A stretch of 8,985 nt of DNA from Syntrophomonadaceae bacterium (GCA_012798055.1 JAAZOA010000205.1:1-8985); one strand, 5' to 3'. Numbered from the stretch's first letter, positions 1 through 6,896 are shown. Numbers and translations are program-made. Notes: a model not told the origin generated them from the sequence alone.

Positions 1-206
1 CCGGCAACAAAATCCTTCTGCAGCTTTAGATATTGCAGGTAGCTGTTCAATATCCAATCAAGACTATTGGCAAAACTATCAGTCGTGACCGAATCGCGCA
101 TTGTCTTGGTCAGGCTGTCTTCAAAAGCAAAATACATCCTTTTCCATACCTGAAAAGGGTCGATAACCGAAACTTGAGCTTTTTCGGGGATCATTTCTTC
201 TGCCAT
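1..206 (-). CDS. Probable PHA synthase accessory subunit / phasin-like protein, N-terminal part (cut by window edge)
   Basis: The minus strand is open from an ATG at 206-204 to the window edge, giving 68 codons without a stop. A clear ribosome binding site, AGGAGGC (216-222), lies 9 bases upstream. The N-terminus begins MAEEMIPEKAQVSVIDPFQ and continues with a WKRMYFAFEDS stretch, then a TDSFANSLDWILNSYLQYL stretch. An early D-P-F-x-x-W-K/Y motif followed by a 'serine-phenylalanine-alanine ... leucine-rich helix' pattern resembles the small PhaR/PhaE subunits of class III/IV polyhydroxyalkanoate synthases and some phasins, which help polymerise or coat storage granules in the cytoplasm. I recognise this by pattern only, and the diagnostic C-terminal part is missing. 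It lies 61 bases downstream of the CBS/ACT gene on the same strand and is probably co-transcribed with it. That a gene is present is near certain; the function is tentative. Confidence 0.75.
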   Translation of the reverse strand, partial: MAEEMIPEKAQVSVIDPFQVWKRMYFAFEDSLTKTMRDSVTTDSFANSLDWILNSYLQYLKLQKDFVA

Positions 207-267
207 CTGTTATTCGCCTCCTGTTGAGCTTGTCTGGTATAGTAGTGAGCAATAGCCTGGCAGGGGA

Positions 268-936
268 TCATTTTTTCACCAGGGTTGATTCGACTTTAAA
301 GCCCGCCGCCTTGAAATCATTGATGATTGCTTTGGAGTCGGTAGTATTGATGCGCAGGATCATCAGGTAGTCTTCGTTGGGTATCTCCATCTCGACCAGG
401 TTTTGCACCCGCACATCGTATTTATCCAGGATAGTGCCGATCTTGACCAGTGTTTCCGGATCATCCTTGACCCGCAGGTTGATGCGGGAACCTTTGCGGT
501 TGATGGCCAAGAGATCGAGAAATGCCCCGAAGATGTCAGTCTGGGTTATGATGCCTACCAATTTGCCCTTCTCATCCACAACCGGGAGTCCGCTGATTTT
601 GTTGTCCTTCAGCAGTACGGCGGCCATCTCGATGTAGGCATCGGGGTCAATCGTCACAAGATTCTGGTTAGGCGGCAATACATCCCGCACCTTGACTTTG
701 TTTAACAGGTTATCTTTATCGGTGGAGAAATAGCGGGTAGCCACCGATGTTCCGCGAAAATCCAGGTCCTGGCGGGCACCGAAATCCTTCATGGTGACGA
801 TACCCAGCAATTTGCCTCTATCCAGCACCGGGAGGCGGGTCAGATTATGTTCTTTCATCAATTTCCAGGCTTCGCCTGCGCTGCTGTCCGGGGAGCATGT
901 ATATGGGTCAGGGGTCATCCTATCTCTTACTCTCAT
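268..936 (-). CDS. CBS-CBS-ACT domain protein, AcuB-like
   Basis: This is a 222-residue cytoplasmic protein starting at an ATG with AGGGAGGT (943-950) 6 bases upstream. Residues about 1-58 form a first CBS motif (V-R-D-R-M-T-P-D at the start, L-P-V-L-D and G-I-V-T-M-K-D-F near its end). Residues about 82-142 form a second (V-R-D-V-L, then G-L-P-V-V-D-E and G-I-I-T-Q-T-D-I-F). Residues about 150-218 look like an ACT domain, with valine/isoleucine-rich strands. Paired CBS domains usually bind adenosyl nucleotides and ACT domains bind small ligands, so it is likely a ligand-sensing regulator. Length and order match Bacillus AcuB, whose exact role is poorly defined; I do not assign acuB because no acuA/acuC neighbours are seen. 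It sits between the SLH protein gene (78-base gap) and the PHA-like gene (61-base gap), all on the minus strand. Its ligand and target cannot be deduced here. Confidence 0.93.
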   Translation of the reverse strand: MRVRDRMTPDPYTCSPDSSAGEAWKLMKEHNLTRLPVLDRGKLLGIVTMKDFGARQDLDFRGTSVATRYFSTDKDNLLNKVKVRDVLPPNQNLVTIDPDAYIEMAAVLLKDNKISGLPVVDEKGKLVGIITQTDIFGAFLDLLAINRKGSRINLRVKDDPETLVKIGTILDKYDVRVQNLVEMEIPNEDYLMILRINTTDSKAIINDFKAAGFKVESTLVKK

Positions 937-1014
937 TTCTATACCTCCCTTGCCTGATAAACGATAGTATTAATATTTTACCATATATCACCTCGGCTAA
1001 CATCCATTACTAGC

Positions 1015-3195
1015 CTATTTCACCACTCCCAGGGAACGCACCAGCGCTGCGGCTGCCTCGGCACGGCTCACCAGCTGCTGGGGACGGAAATATGAACCGT
1101 CGCCACGGATAATGCCCAAACCCCAGCAAAGTGCAGCATAGCCCTCGAGTTCTGATGGTATAATCCCGGAGTCGCGGTACGGTATTCGGTAAATGTCTGA
1201 CAAGCCGGCCAGATAATCGATCCCCAGGAAGCGCACCATCAGCTGAGACAAGGATGCCCGGTTCAACCGGCTGTCCGGCGGCAGGGTTTCTTTTAGCCAC
1301 CCTTTTGCCAGGGCCTGTTTGACCAGGTCTTCATCAGCGAGGTTGCGGACCGAGTCCGGCCCGGCCGTTGCCCCCAGCATGGCCCGCAGCAGATCGGCTA
1401 GCCTCGCTTCTTCAGCGGGCCGGAAGTAGTCCCCGTATTCCGTCATCAGACCAGCCTTGCCCAGGAGAGCGATCTCCCGCTCTGCAAAATTCCCGGCGAT
1501 ATCCTGGAAAACGTGGGCGCTGGCTTTTGCCATGACGGGCTTCCCGGAGTCATCCAGGAGCTCGCCGGTTTGAGCTGCGATCATCCGGAACACTGGCTGC
1601 CCAGCAGGTATTAGCGGCTTATAGACCAGGCGCATCAGGGTATCTCCCTGGGCGGCAGAATAGTATGGTGCATACATCAGCTCCAGGGGGGTAGCCTGTA
1701 AATACAAACCGGTAGCCTTGTCGATCCCGATGACTCCCGCGGATGAAGGCAGTTCGGAGTAATTCCAGTTGAGGGAATAGGCAGTGATCACTCCGCGGCT
1801 CCGGTCGATGGTGACATCGGCTCCATTATCCGGGAATTCCAGTCCGTCCGCCATGCGTATATAATGGAATACCCAATCAGGCATTGCCGATACCGTCGGG
1901 AGCTTGACCGGATAGGAATCGGCTGGGGTGTTGGGATCAAGCTTGAACTGGCCGAAACGATCTCCCTGGATGCGCTGCAAAAATTCTGCTGCTATATTCT
2001 GGGCGGAAGTGCGGCTTAGACCCTTGCCGGGTTGGACCGCAGCCGGAAGACCCCGGCTGAAACTGAGCAGTTCGCCGCTCTTGGCGTCCACCCTCCCGTA
2101 AAGATAGGTTATTTGATCTTGCCCCGCGCCGGACCCGGAAGACCAGCTCACACTCCAGATGCGCCGATCTGGATTCCCCCAATCCTGGTCCAGATTAGCC
2201 GAGCGCAGTACCAGGCCATCTCCAGGTTTAGCCCATTTCGTGATTATGGCAGCGGCTTGCTCACTGCTGATCAGGCCCGCTACTTTGATGATTTCCGCTT
2301 GTTCCTCAGGAGTCAAGGGTTGGGGGGGACTGGGCACGGCAGATTGTTCGGCTCCGCCTTTGCCGTCGGCCGCCCCGCCGCTAAACCATGTGTCATATTC
2401 GGGGATCACCGGGTCGCCGGTGAAGGCATCCAGCGCACCACCGGAGGGATGGTCAAGGCGATAGACCAACAGGGGTTTGCGTTGATCCGGTCTGGTATCC
2501 ATGGGGACGTATACGGTTGGCTCAACATATTGGAGCCTGATCAAGCCCGCTTTTTGCAAACGGTCGGCTGCTTCCGCCGCGCTTATGATCCCCTGGGGAT
2601 CAGGCATGGCCAATGGCGACCAGTTGAGACTGTAACCCTCCACCTGACCATTGCCAGCATTGACCGCGACCCAGGCTCTGATTCCCTCCACGGGGATTTG
2701 ATTGGCGATCCTGCGCCAGTTTATGGTATAAGTAGGCGGACCATCGGAGGTGAGCGGCAGAGGGTCCAGGTCTTCAATTAATACCAGGTAAGGAAGCCGG
2801 TTGGGGATAAGGCGCTTCAGCAGATCGCTGGCAATCCTCTGAGCTTCGGGCCAGGAAATAGCCGGGATAGGGCTTTGTGTTTTTATGGCTGGATTCCAGG
2901 TATTCATGGAGATGACCTCTCCGGTGGATGCATCGACTTGAGCCGAAAAATTACCTTTACCCGGGTCAGGATGACTCCAGACCAAGTACCAGATGTTGCC
3001 TGTGTCCGATTGGCTGAAACTGGATCTGAAATCGGTGAAGTCCTCTGGCACTGGGAAATTTTCTCTTACGACCTGAATCGATTGTTCCAGGGGAATAGCG
3101 GTCGAGGTTGCAGACCAGCCAACTTGCGGGCAACTCAAGATAACCAGCAGAGCCGCCAACAACCCCGATATAAATTGCCTCAAGCGGATATGCAT
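1015..3195 (-). CDS. Exported protein with two YcdB/YcdC-like modules and C-terminal S-layer homology (SLH) motifs
   Basis: This is a 726-residue protein. I start it at ATG 3195-3193 because AAGGAGGG (3204-3211) lies 8 bases upstream; a TTG 33 bases further out has no such site. The N-terminus is a signal peptide (MHIRLRQ, then a hydrophobic stretch to about residue 21). Cleavage may fall after W-S-A at about residue 29, although I-L-S-C22 is a weak lipobox, so a lipoprotein is not excluded. The body repeats a pattern twice. A PepSY-like strand region ending V-D-A-S-T-G-E-V-I (about 35-100) or V-D-A-K-S-G-E-L-L (about 297-380) is followed by a YcdB/YcdC-like domain with Y-S-L-N-W near its end (residues 188-192 and 473-477). 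Residues about 560-608, 618-660 and 668-722 resemble three SLH motifs, the middle one degenerate; such motifs bind secondary cell-wall polymers. The protein is probably attached to the envelope. No catalytic motif was recognised; substrate unknown. Confidence 0.9.
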   Translation of the reverse strand: MHIRLRQFISGLLAALLVILSCPQVGWSATSTAIPLEQSIQVVRENFPVPEDFTDFRSSFSQSDTGNIWYLVWSHPDPGKGNFSAQVDASTGEVISMNTWNPAIKTQSPIPAISWPEAQRIASDLLKRLIPNRLPYLVLIEDLDPLPLTSDGPPTYTINWRRIANQIPVEGIRAWVAVNAGNGQVEGYSLNWSPLAMPDPQGIISAAEAADRLQKAGLIRLQYVEPTVYVPMDTRPDQRKPLLVYRLDHPSGGALDAFTGDPVIPEYDTWFSGGAADGKGGAEQSAVPSPPQPLTPEEQAEIIKVAGLISSEQAAAIITKWAKPGDGLVLRSANLDQDWGNPDRRIWSVSWSSGSGAGQDQITYLYGRVDAKSGELLSFSRGLPAAVQPGKGLSRTSAQNIAAEFLQRIQGDRFGQFKLDPNTPADSYPVKLPTVSAMPDWVFHYIRMADGLEFPDNGADVTIDRSRGVITAYSLNWNYSELPSSAGVIGIDKATGLYLQATPLELMYAPYYSAAQGDTLMRLVYKPLIPAGQPVFRMIAAQTGELLDDSGKPVMAKASAHVFQDIAGNFAEREIALLGKAGLMTEYGDYFRPAEEARLADLLRAMLGATAGPDSVRNLADEDLVKQALAKGWLKETLPPDSRLNRASLSQLMVRFLGIDYLAGLSDIYRIPYRDSGIIPSELEGYAALCWGLGIIRGDGSYFRPQQLVSRAEAAAALVRSLGVVK

Positions 3196-3369
3196 TCCTA
3201 TCACCCTCCTTATATAGTAAGTGTACAATAAAAATTAGGCCGTGAAAGAGCCAATATTTGTTGAAATTGCGGCAAGGGAGGACAAAAGTGGGTGCATAAG
3301 ACCAGCAGGTGAGCAGGAGCTTAAGGGGATATGGAGAAATTATATCCAGTTGCACAAGGAGGGGATTAT
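3196..3369. other. Divergent intergenic region between the SLH gene and cvpA
   Basis: This is 174 bases between divergently oriented genes, so it must hold promoters for both directions unless cvpA is transcribed from elsewhere. I did not find a convincing -35/-10 pair for either direction. An AT-rich TACTATATAA element just upstream of the SLH ribosome binding site could be a -10 on the minus strand, but no good -35 accompanies it. A perfect 6-base inverted repeat, GGATAT (3327-3332) and ATATCC (3342-3347) with a 9-base loop, lies just before the cvpA ribosome binding site. Confidence 0.5.
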
Positions 3370-4017
3370 ATGCAAGGCAACCTGCTGGACCTGGCAATCC
3401 TGGCAGTGTTATTGGCCAGCCTGGTTATAGGCTACCAAAAGGGGTTTATCGGCGCGATAGCTGGTATCGTAAGTACCGTAACCGGAATAATCGTAGCCAT
3501 GTTGTTCCGAACCGAAGCAGCCGGCTATCTGCAGGCCCGGTTCGGGATGATCACCGATCTGGCCAATTTCCTGGAGAAGAAGCTGATTGTATCGGCCGGA
3601 GCCGAAAATCCGTCCCCCTGGATCAGCACCCTGCCGATAGTCCAAAACGGCATGGCTGCCATGCACCGGAAAATCTCGGAGTTTGCCTATCTGCTGGTCG
3701 CGGCGGCTTGTTTTCTGGTACTATATTTAGTGAGCAGCCAGTTGATCATCCTGCTCTGCATGCTCCTGGAAAGAGCTCTGCCCCGCTGGATGCTGGGAGG
3801 AATCAATCGCCCCGGGGGCATGGCTGTAATATTGACCCAAAACGTGCTTATAATGGTGGTGGTGGCGGGAATCCTGGCGGGGCCTCTGGATTTGGCCGCC
3901 AAAATGGGAATCAAGGTCGCCACGCCAGCGGCCAACCTCATGCAAGGTTCGGCATTGCTGCCGTGCTTGCTGGACAGCTACAAGTGGTTGCAGGTTTTAA
4001 TCGAGGGATGGTTCTAA
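3370..4017 (+). CDS. CvpA family membrane protein
   Basis: This is a 215-residue integral membrane protein. I start it at ATG 3370 (MQGNLLDLAILAV) because AAGGAGGGG (3356-3364) lies 5 bases upstream; an in-frame ATG at 3331 lacks this support. The N-terminus has the CvpA/colicin V production family signature: D-L-A-I-L-A, a hydrophobic helix, then G-Y-Q-K-G-F at about residues 21-26. Hydrophobic segments at about 4-23, 27-47, 106-130 and 153-174 suggest four membrane helices. CvpA proteins were named for colicin V export, but their biochemical role in Firmicutes is unclear. A 50-base gap separates it from the downstream M18 aminopeptidase gene, which suggests one transcript. The family assignment is firm; the function is unknown. 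Confidence 0.88.
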   Translation: MQGNLLDLAILAVLLASLVIGYQKGFIGAIAGIVSTVTGIIVAMLFRTEAAGYLQARFGMITDLANFLEKKLIVSAGAENPSPWISTLPIVQNGMAAMHRKISEFAYLLVAAACFLVLYLVSSQLIILLCMLLERALPRWMLGGINRPGGMAVILTQNVLIMVVVAGILAGPLDLAAKMGIKVATPAANLMQGSALLPCLLDSYKWLQVLIEGWF

Positions 4018-4067
4018 AGAGCAGAAACGTATATTAAAATAGACGGGTTAAGAAAGGGGACAATGGC

Positions 4068-5567
4068 ATGGGAGAAGAGGGCAAGAAAAAGGAACGCAGT
4101 GGTTGGGCAAAACTGGATGAAGCCAAGATCACGGCTGCATATGATTTCTGCAGCGGGTATATAGACTTCCTGACCGCTGCCAAGACGGAGAGAGAAGCTG
4201 TTGAACAGATCAGTAAAGCGGCCCTGGACAAGGGTTTCAAAACGATGGATAAAATCGATGAGCTCCAGCCGGGCGAAAAAATCATCATGACCAGCAAAAA
4301 CAAGGTTGCAGCCCTGGTGATAATGGGGACTCAGCCGCTGGAAGAAGGCTTCAACCTGGTTGTTTCCCATATCGATACTCCTCGCCTGGACCTCAAGGCC
4401 AGGCCTTTATATGAAGCCGACGGAATGGCGCTGCTCAAGACCCATTATTATGGGGGGATAAAGAAATACCAGTGGCCGGCTATGCCCCTTGCGCTCCACG
4501 GGGTGATAATCAAAAAAGACGGGCAGGTTAAACATGTACTGGTGGGTGAAAAGGCTGATGACCCGGTCTTCACCATCGCCGACCTGCTGCCCCATCTGGC
4601 CAAAGACCAGATGGAAAAGAAGATGTCGGAAGCAGTAAATGCCGAGAGTTTGAATGCCCTGGTCGGCACCCGCCCGCAAGTCCAGCGGGAAGAGGATGTC
4701 ATCAAGGCCTTTGTTATGAATCTGCTGCAGGACAGGTACGGTATCGAGGAAGATGATCTGGTCAGCGCAGAATTGCAGTTGGTCCCAGCCTATCCCGCCC
4801 GGGAGGTAGGAATGGACCGCAGCATGGTCGGGTCTTTCGGCCAGGACGACCGGGTGTGCGCCTATACAGCCTTGCAGGCCGCCCTGGAGGTCGATGCGCC
4901 GGCGAGGACAGTCATTTGCCTGTTCGTGGATAAAGAAGAGATTGGCAGCGCCGGCAACACCGGACTGAAATCCCTGATGATCGAGAACATGGTGGCCGAG
5001 ATCATGCACAAAGCAGGCAAGAATGAATATTATTCCCTCCGCCAGGCTCTATCTTCATCCCATGCCCTCTCTGCCGATGTAAATGCCGCAGTTGATCCAA
5101 ATTACCCCGACGTTTTTGAAAAGATGAACTGCTCCTTCATGTCGCAGGGAGTGGTTTTGACCAAATATACAGGTTCCCGCGGCAAATCAGATTCCAATGA
5201 TGCCAATCCTGAATTTATCGCCAAGATACGCCAATTGTTCGACGAAGCCGGTGTCATCTGGCAGGTGGGTGAACTAGGCAAAGTAGATATTGGCGGAGGC
5301 GGTACAGTTTCCAAGTATTTGGCCCATTATGGCATGGAAGTGGTCGACTGCGGGGTGGCCCTCTTGAGCATGCATTCGCCTTTTGAGGTAGCCAGCAAGT
5401 TGGATGTTTACATGGCTTTCCTGGCATACAAAGCTTTTATGCAGAAATTCAGCCCCCGCATGGCAGCCTCAAAACCGGCAACCGAGAAGCGAGGTGATGA
5501 ACCGTGGCCGAAATCCACCCCCGTCTCACCGAAATGGTCAGAGCGGCTGGCTGAGCAGCGAAAATAG
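4068..5567 (+). CDS. M18 family zinc aminopeptidase
   Basis: This is a 499-residue cytosolic metallopeptidase that removes N-terminal residues from peptides. An AAAGGGGA site (4053-4060) lies 7 bases before ATG 4068. M18 family hallmarks are visible in order: S-H-I-D-T-P-R with His101 as a metal ligand, G-Q-D-D-R with Asp260/261, D-K-E-E-I-G-S with Glu290/291 (catalytic glutamate and metal ligand), S-A-D-V-N with Asp337, and M-H-S-P-F-E with His436. Residues 341-355 (A-V-D-P-N-Y-P-D-V-F-E-K) and T-G-S-R-G-K at 368-373 are typical of bacterial M18 enzymes of the aminopeptidase 1 type. Substrate preference (acidic or neutral residues) cannot be read from the sequence. The conserved domain appears to end near residue 460; the remaining tail of about 35 residues is rich in K, P and S. 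The last 64 bases overlap the start of selD in another frame, and the UAG stop falls at the foot of the predicted SECIS hairpin. Confidence 0.95.
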   Translation: MGEEGKKKERSGWAKLDEAKITAAYDFCSGYIDFLTAAKTEREAVEQISKAALDKGFKTMDKIDELQPGEKIIMTSKNKVAALVIMGTQPLEEGFNLVVSHIDTPRLDLKARPLYEADGMALLKTHYYGGIKKYQWPAMPLALHGVIIKKDGQVKHVLVGEKADDPVFTIADLLPHLAKDQMEKKMSEAVNAESLNALVGTRPQVQREEDVIKAFVMNLLQDRYGIEEDDLVSAELQLVPAYPAREVGMDRSMVGSFGQDDRVCAYTALQAALEVDAPARTVICLFVDKEEIGSAGNTGLKSLMIENMVAEIMHKAGKNEYYSLRQALSSSHALSADVNAAVDPNYPDVFEKMNCSFMSQGVVLTKYTGSRGKSDSNDANPEFIAKIRQLFDEAGVIWQVGELGKVDIGGGGTVSKYLAHYGMEVVDCGVALLSMHSPFEVASKLDVYMAFLAYKAFMQKFSPRMAASKPATEKRGDEPWPKSTPVSPKWSERLAEQRK

Positions 5568-6547
5568 GTCCGGGGACCTTGGAAGAAATATTACAGGGCA
5601 TAGATTGGCCCTGGGATCCTAACCTCTTGGTCGGGTTGGACAGCCGGGATGATGCCGGAGTCTACCGGTTGAGTGACGATCTGGCCATAATTCAGACCCT
5701 TGATTTTTTTACACCGATGGTGGATGACCCCTTTGTTTTTGGTCAGATTGCGGCAGTCAATGCCATCAACGATATCTATGCCATGGGCGGAAAACCTCTT
5801 TTAGCCATGAACCTGGTATGTTATCCGCAATGCGGCGATTTGAATATGCTGCGCCGGATTTTGGAAGGTGGGCTGGACAAGATACGGGAGGCCGGTGCCC
5901 TGGTGGTGGGCGGGCACACGGTTGATGACAACGAACCCAAATTCGGTCTCTCGGTGTGCGGGACCGTCCACCCGCAAAAGGTCACCAGCAACCGGGGAGC
6001 ACAGCCGGGTGACCGGCTATTCCTGACCAAACCTCTAGGCACCGGGATAATTGCCACTGCCATCAAAGCCGAAATGGCTGCCACCGAGGCGGCAGAGGAA
6101 GCGGTTTACTGGATGAGCCTGCTCAACCGGGCCGGAGCAGAAGCGATGCAGGAGGTAGGCGTCAATGCAGCCACTGATATCACTGGCTTCGGCTTGATCG
6201 GCCATGTATTTGAGATGGCGTGGGCCAGCGACGTGGCAGTGGAAATCCATGCTGATCAGCTGGGGTTTATACAAGGAGCCCTGGATTATGCGAGTATGGG
6301 GCTGATACCCGCCGGGACCTACACCAACCGGGATTACCTGGCGGACAAGGTCCAGTTCATGCAGGAAATAGCTGGCAATAAGCAGGACGTCATGTTTACT
6401 CCGGAAACAGCCGGAGGCCTGCTCATATCGGTAGCAGGGAGTAAGGCCGGACTATTGAAAGAGGCCTTGGAGGCGCGGCAGTGCCGGTTTTTCGAGATAG
6501 GTTCGGTACTGCATAAGGATTTTTCTGCGATCAGGATCTCTCGCTAG
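5504..6547 (+). CDS. selD: Selenide, water dikinase (selenophosphate synthetase), a selenoprotein with Sec17 encoded by in-frame TGA
   Basis: SelD makes selenophosphate from selenide and ATP, the selenium donor for selenocysteine-tRNA synthesis. The frame continues upstream of 5579 through one TGA (5552-5554) to a GTG at 5504, preceded by GAGGTGA (5491-5497) with 6 bases spacing; an in-frame stop at 5498-5500 bounds it. The N-terminus then reads RLTEMVRAAGUAAKIGPG, aligning with E. coli RLTQYSHGAGCGCKISP, so selenocysteine 17 takes the place of catalytic Cys17, and Lys20 is conserved. The deduced length, 347 residues, equals that of E. coli SelD as I recall it. Other family motifs are D-S-R-D-D-A (46-51), T-L-D-F-F-T-P (65-71), N-D-I-Y-A-M-G-G (89-96), G-G-H-T-V-D-D-N-E (136-144) and T-D-I-T-G-F-G-L-I-G-H (224-234), which supply ATP- and metal-binding residues. 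Reading TGA as a stop would lose the catalytic N-terminus. It overlaps the aminopeptidase gene by 64 bases, consistent with translational coupling. Confidence 0.95.
5552..5554 (+). other. selD: Selenocysteine codon (TGA) of selD
   Basis: The in-frame TGA is codon 17 from the GTG start and is flanked by A-A-G before and A-A-K-I-G-P after. This is the catalytic Cys/Sec position of the SelD family. The protein alignment is continuous on both sides, so a nonsense mutation or frameshift is unlikely. Confidence 0.93.
5566..5579 (+). promoter_or_regulatory. Putative bacterial SECIS hairpin of selD
   Basis: AGGTC (5566-5570) pairs with GACCT (5575-5579) around the loop CGGG (5571-5574). The loop starts 17 bases after the TGA. 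A short stem with guanines in a small apical loop about 16-37 bases downstream of UGA is what the selenocysteine elongation factor SelB recognises in bacteria. This was folded by eye; the lower stem is not obvious. The stem begins within the UAG stop codon (5565-5567) of the overlapping aminopeptidase gene. Confidence 0.75.
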
Positions 6548-6578
6548 CTGGCGGGGTGGTAAATATTCCCGGAGTCGT

Positions 6579-6785
6579 ATGGGGGTACAGGTGGAGCGCA
6601 AGATATTTAACCTTGGTGATATAGTCAAGATGAAAAAACAGCACCCCTGCGGAAGCTACAACTGGGAAGTGGTCCGCATGGGGGCTGACATAAAGATCAA
6701 ATGCACCGGGTGCGGGCGGCTGGTCATGCTGCCCCGCAGTGAATTTGAGAAAAAAATGGTGCGCGTCATCGATAGCACCCGGTGA
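6579..6785 (+). CDS. DUF951 family small zinc-binding protein (YyzM-like)
   Basis: This is a 68-residue basic protein beginning 31 bases after selD. The core G-D-I-V-K-M-K-K, then H-P-C-G-S-Y-N-W-E-V (22-31), then K-C-T-G-C-G (41-46) and M-L-P-R-S-E-F (50-56) is characteristic of the DUF951 family common in Firmicutes. Cys24, Cys42 and Cys45 with His22 could hold a zinc ion. The function is unknown. Family members are often found close to the rpsF-ssb-rpsR cluster, as here. The start is uncertain: ATG 6579 has GGAG (6571-6574) only 4 bases upstream, and an in-frame GTG at 6591 would give a protein four residues shorter. No terminator is visible after it, so its transcript may read into rpsF. 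Confidence 0.88.
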   Translation: MGVQVERKIFNLGDIVKMKKQHPCGSYNWEVVRMGADIKIKCTGCGRLVMLPRSEFEKKMVRVIDSTR

Positions 6786-6806
6786 TAGAAAAGCCGGCGA
6801 TCATCC

Positions 6807-6836
6807 TTGCATATGATATATCTAAACTGTTATAAT
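6807..6836 (+). promoter_or_regulatory. Sigma-A type promoter for rpsF-ssb-rpsR
   Basis: TTGCAT (6807-6812) and a perfect TATAAT (6831-6836) are separated by 18 bases. TGT directly before the -10 also makes an extended TGnTATAAT element. Transcription would start near 6843, leaving a leader of about 73 bases before rpsF. It is the best promoter match I found in the window. Confidence 0.85.
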
Positions 6837-6845
6837 GACGTGTAT

Positions 6846-6896
6846 GACCCTGCCCCGCATCGCGCGGGGCCGTTACCTGCGTCAGCAGGTTAGTCC
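6846..6896 (+). promoter_or_regulatory. Structured rpsF leader, candidate S6:S18 autoregulatory site
   Basis: Two hairpins fill the leader between the promoter and rpsF. GCCCCGC (6852-6858) pairs with GCGGGGC (6864-6870), and ACCTGC (6875-6880) pairs with GCAGGT (6885-6890) around GTCA. A CCG trinucleotide (6870-6872) lies between them. In an alternative fold, GG (6868-6869) pairs with CC (6895-6896), leaving CCG as a bulge in one extended stem. The known S6:S18 leader, bound by the S6-S18 complex to repress its own operon, depends on a CCG bulge of this kind. No U-rich tail follows, so this is not a terminator. The assignment is inference from position and the CCG; it needs a covariance-model match. 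Confidence 0.5.

Noticed and set aside
995..1015. Inverted repeat GGCTA / TAGCC right after the SLH gene stop (minus strand), possible terminator
   Set aside because: The stem is only 5 bp with an 11-base loop and no T tract follows in the minus-strand direction, so it is unlikely to terminate transcription.
2032..2781. 249-codon open frame on the plus strand opposite the SLH gene
   Set aside because: It is antisense to a gene with a signal peptide, recognisable domains and a ribosome binding site. Its product shows no recognisable motif and no ribosome binding site.
3242..3430. 62-codon frame with a GTG start in the divergent spacer, running into cvpA
   Set aside because: There is no good ribosome binding site, no recognisable motif, and it overlaps cvpA by 61 bases; probably chance.
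3309..4037. 242-codon open frame overlapping cvpA in another frame
   Set aside because: The product is rich in G, R, S and P and has no family resemblance, while the cvpA frame gives a coherent membrane protein with a strong ribosome binding site.
4407..5009. 200-codon open frame antisense to the aminopeptidase gene
   Set aside because: The opposite strand encodes a clear M18 enzyme with all its metal ligands; the antisense product has no recognisable features.
5579..5581. TTG at 5579 as the start of SelD
   Set aside because: It has no ribosome binding site, falls inside the predicted SECIS, and would remove the catalytic residue and conserved Lys20.
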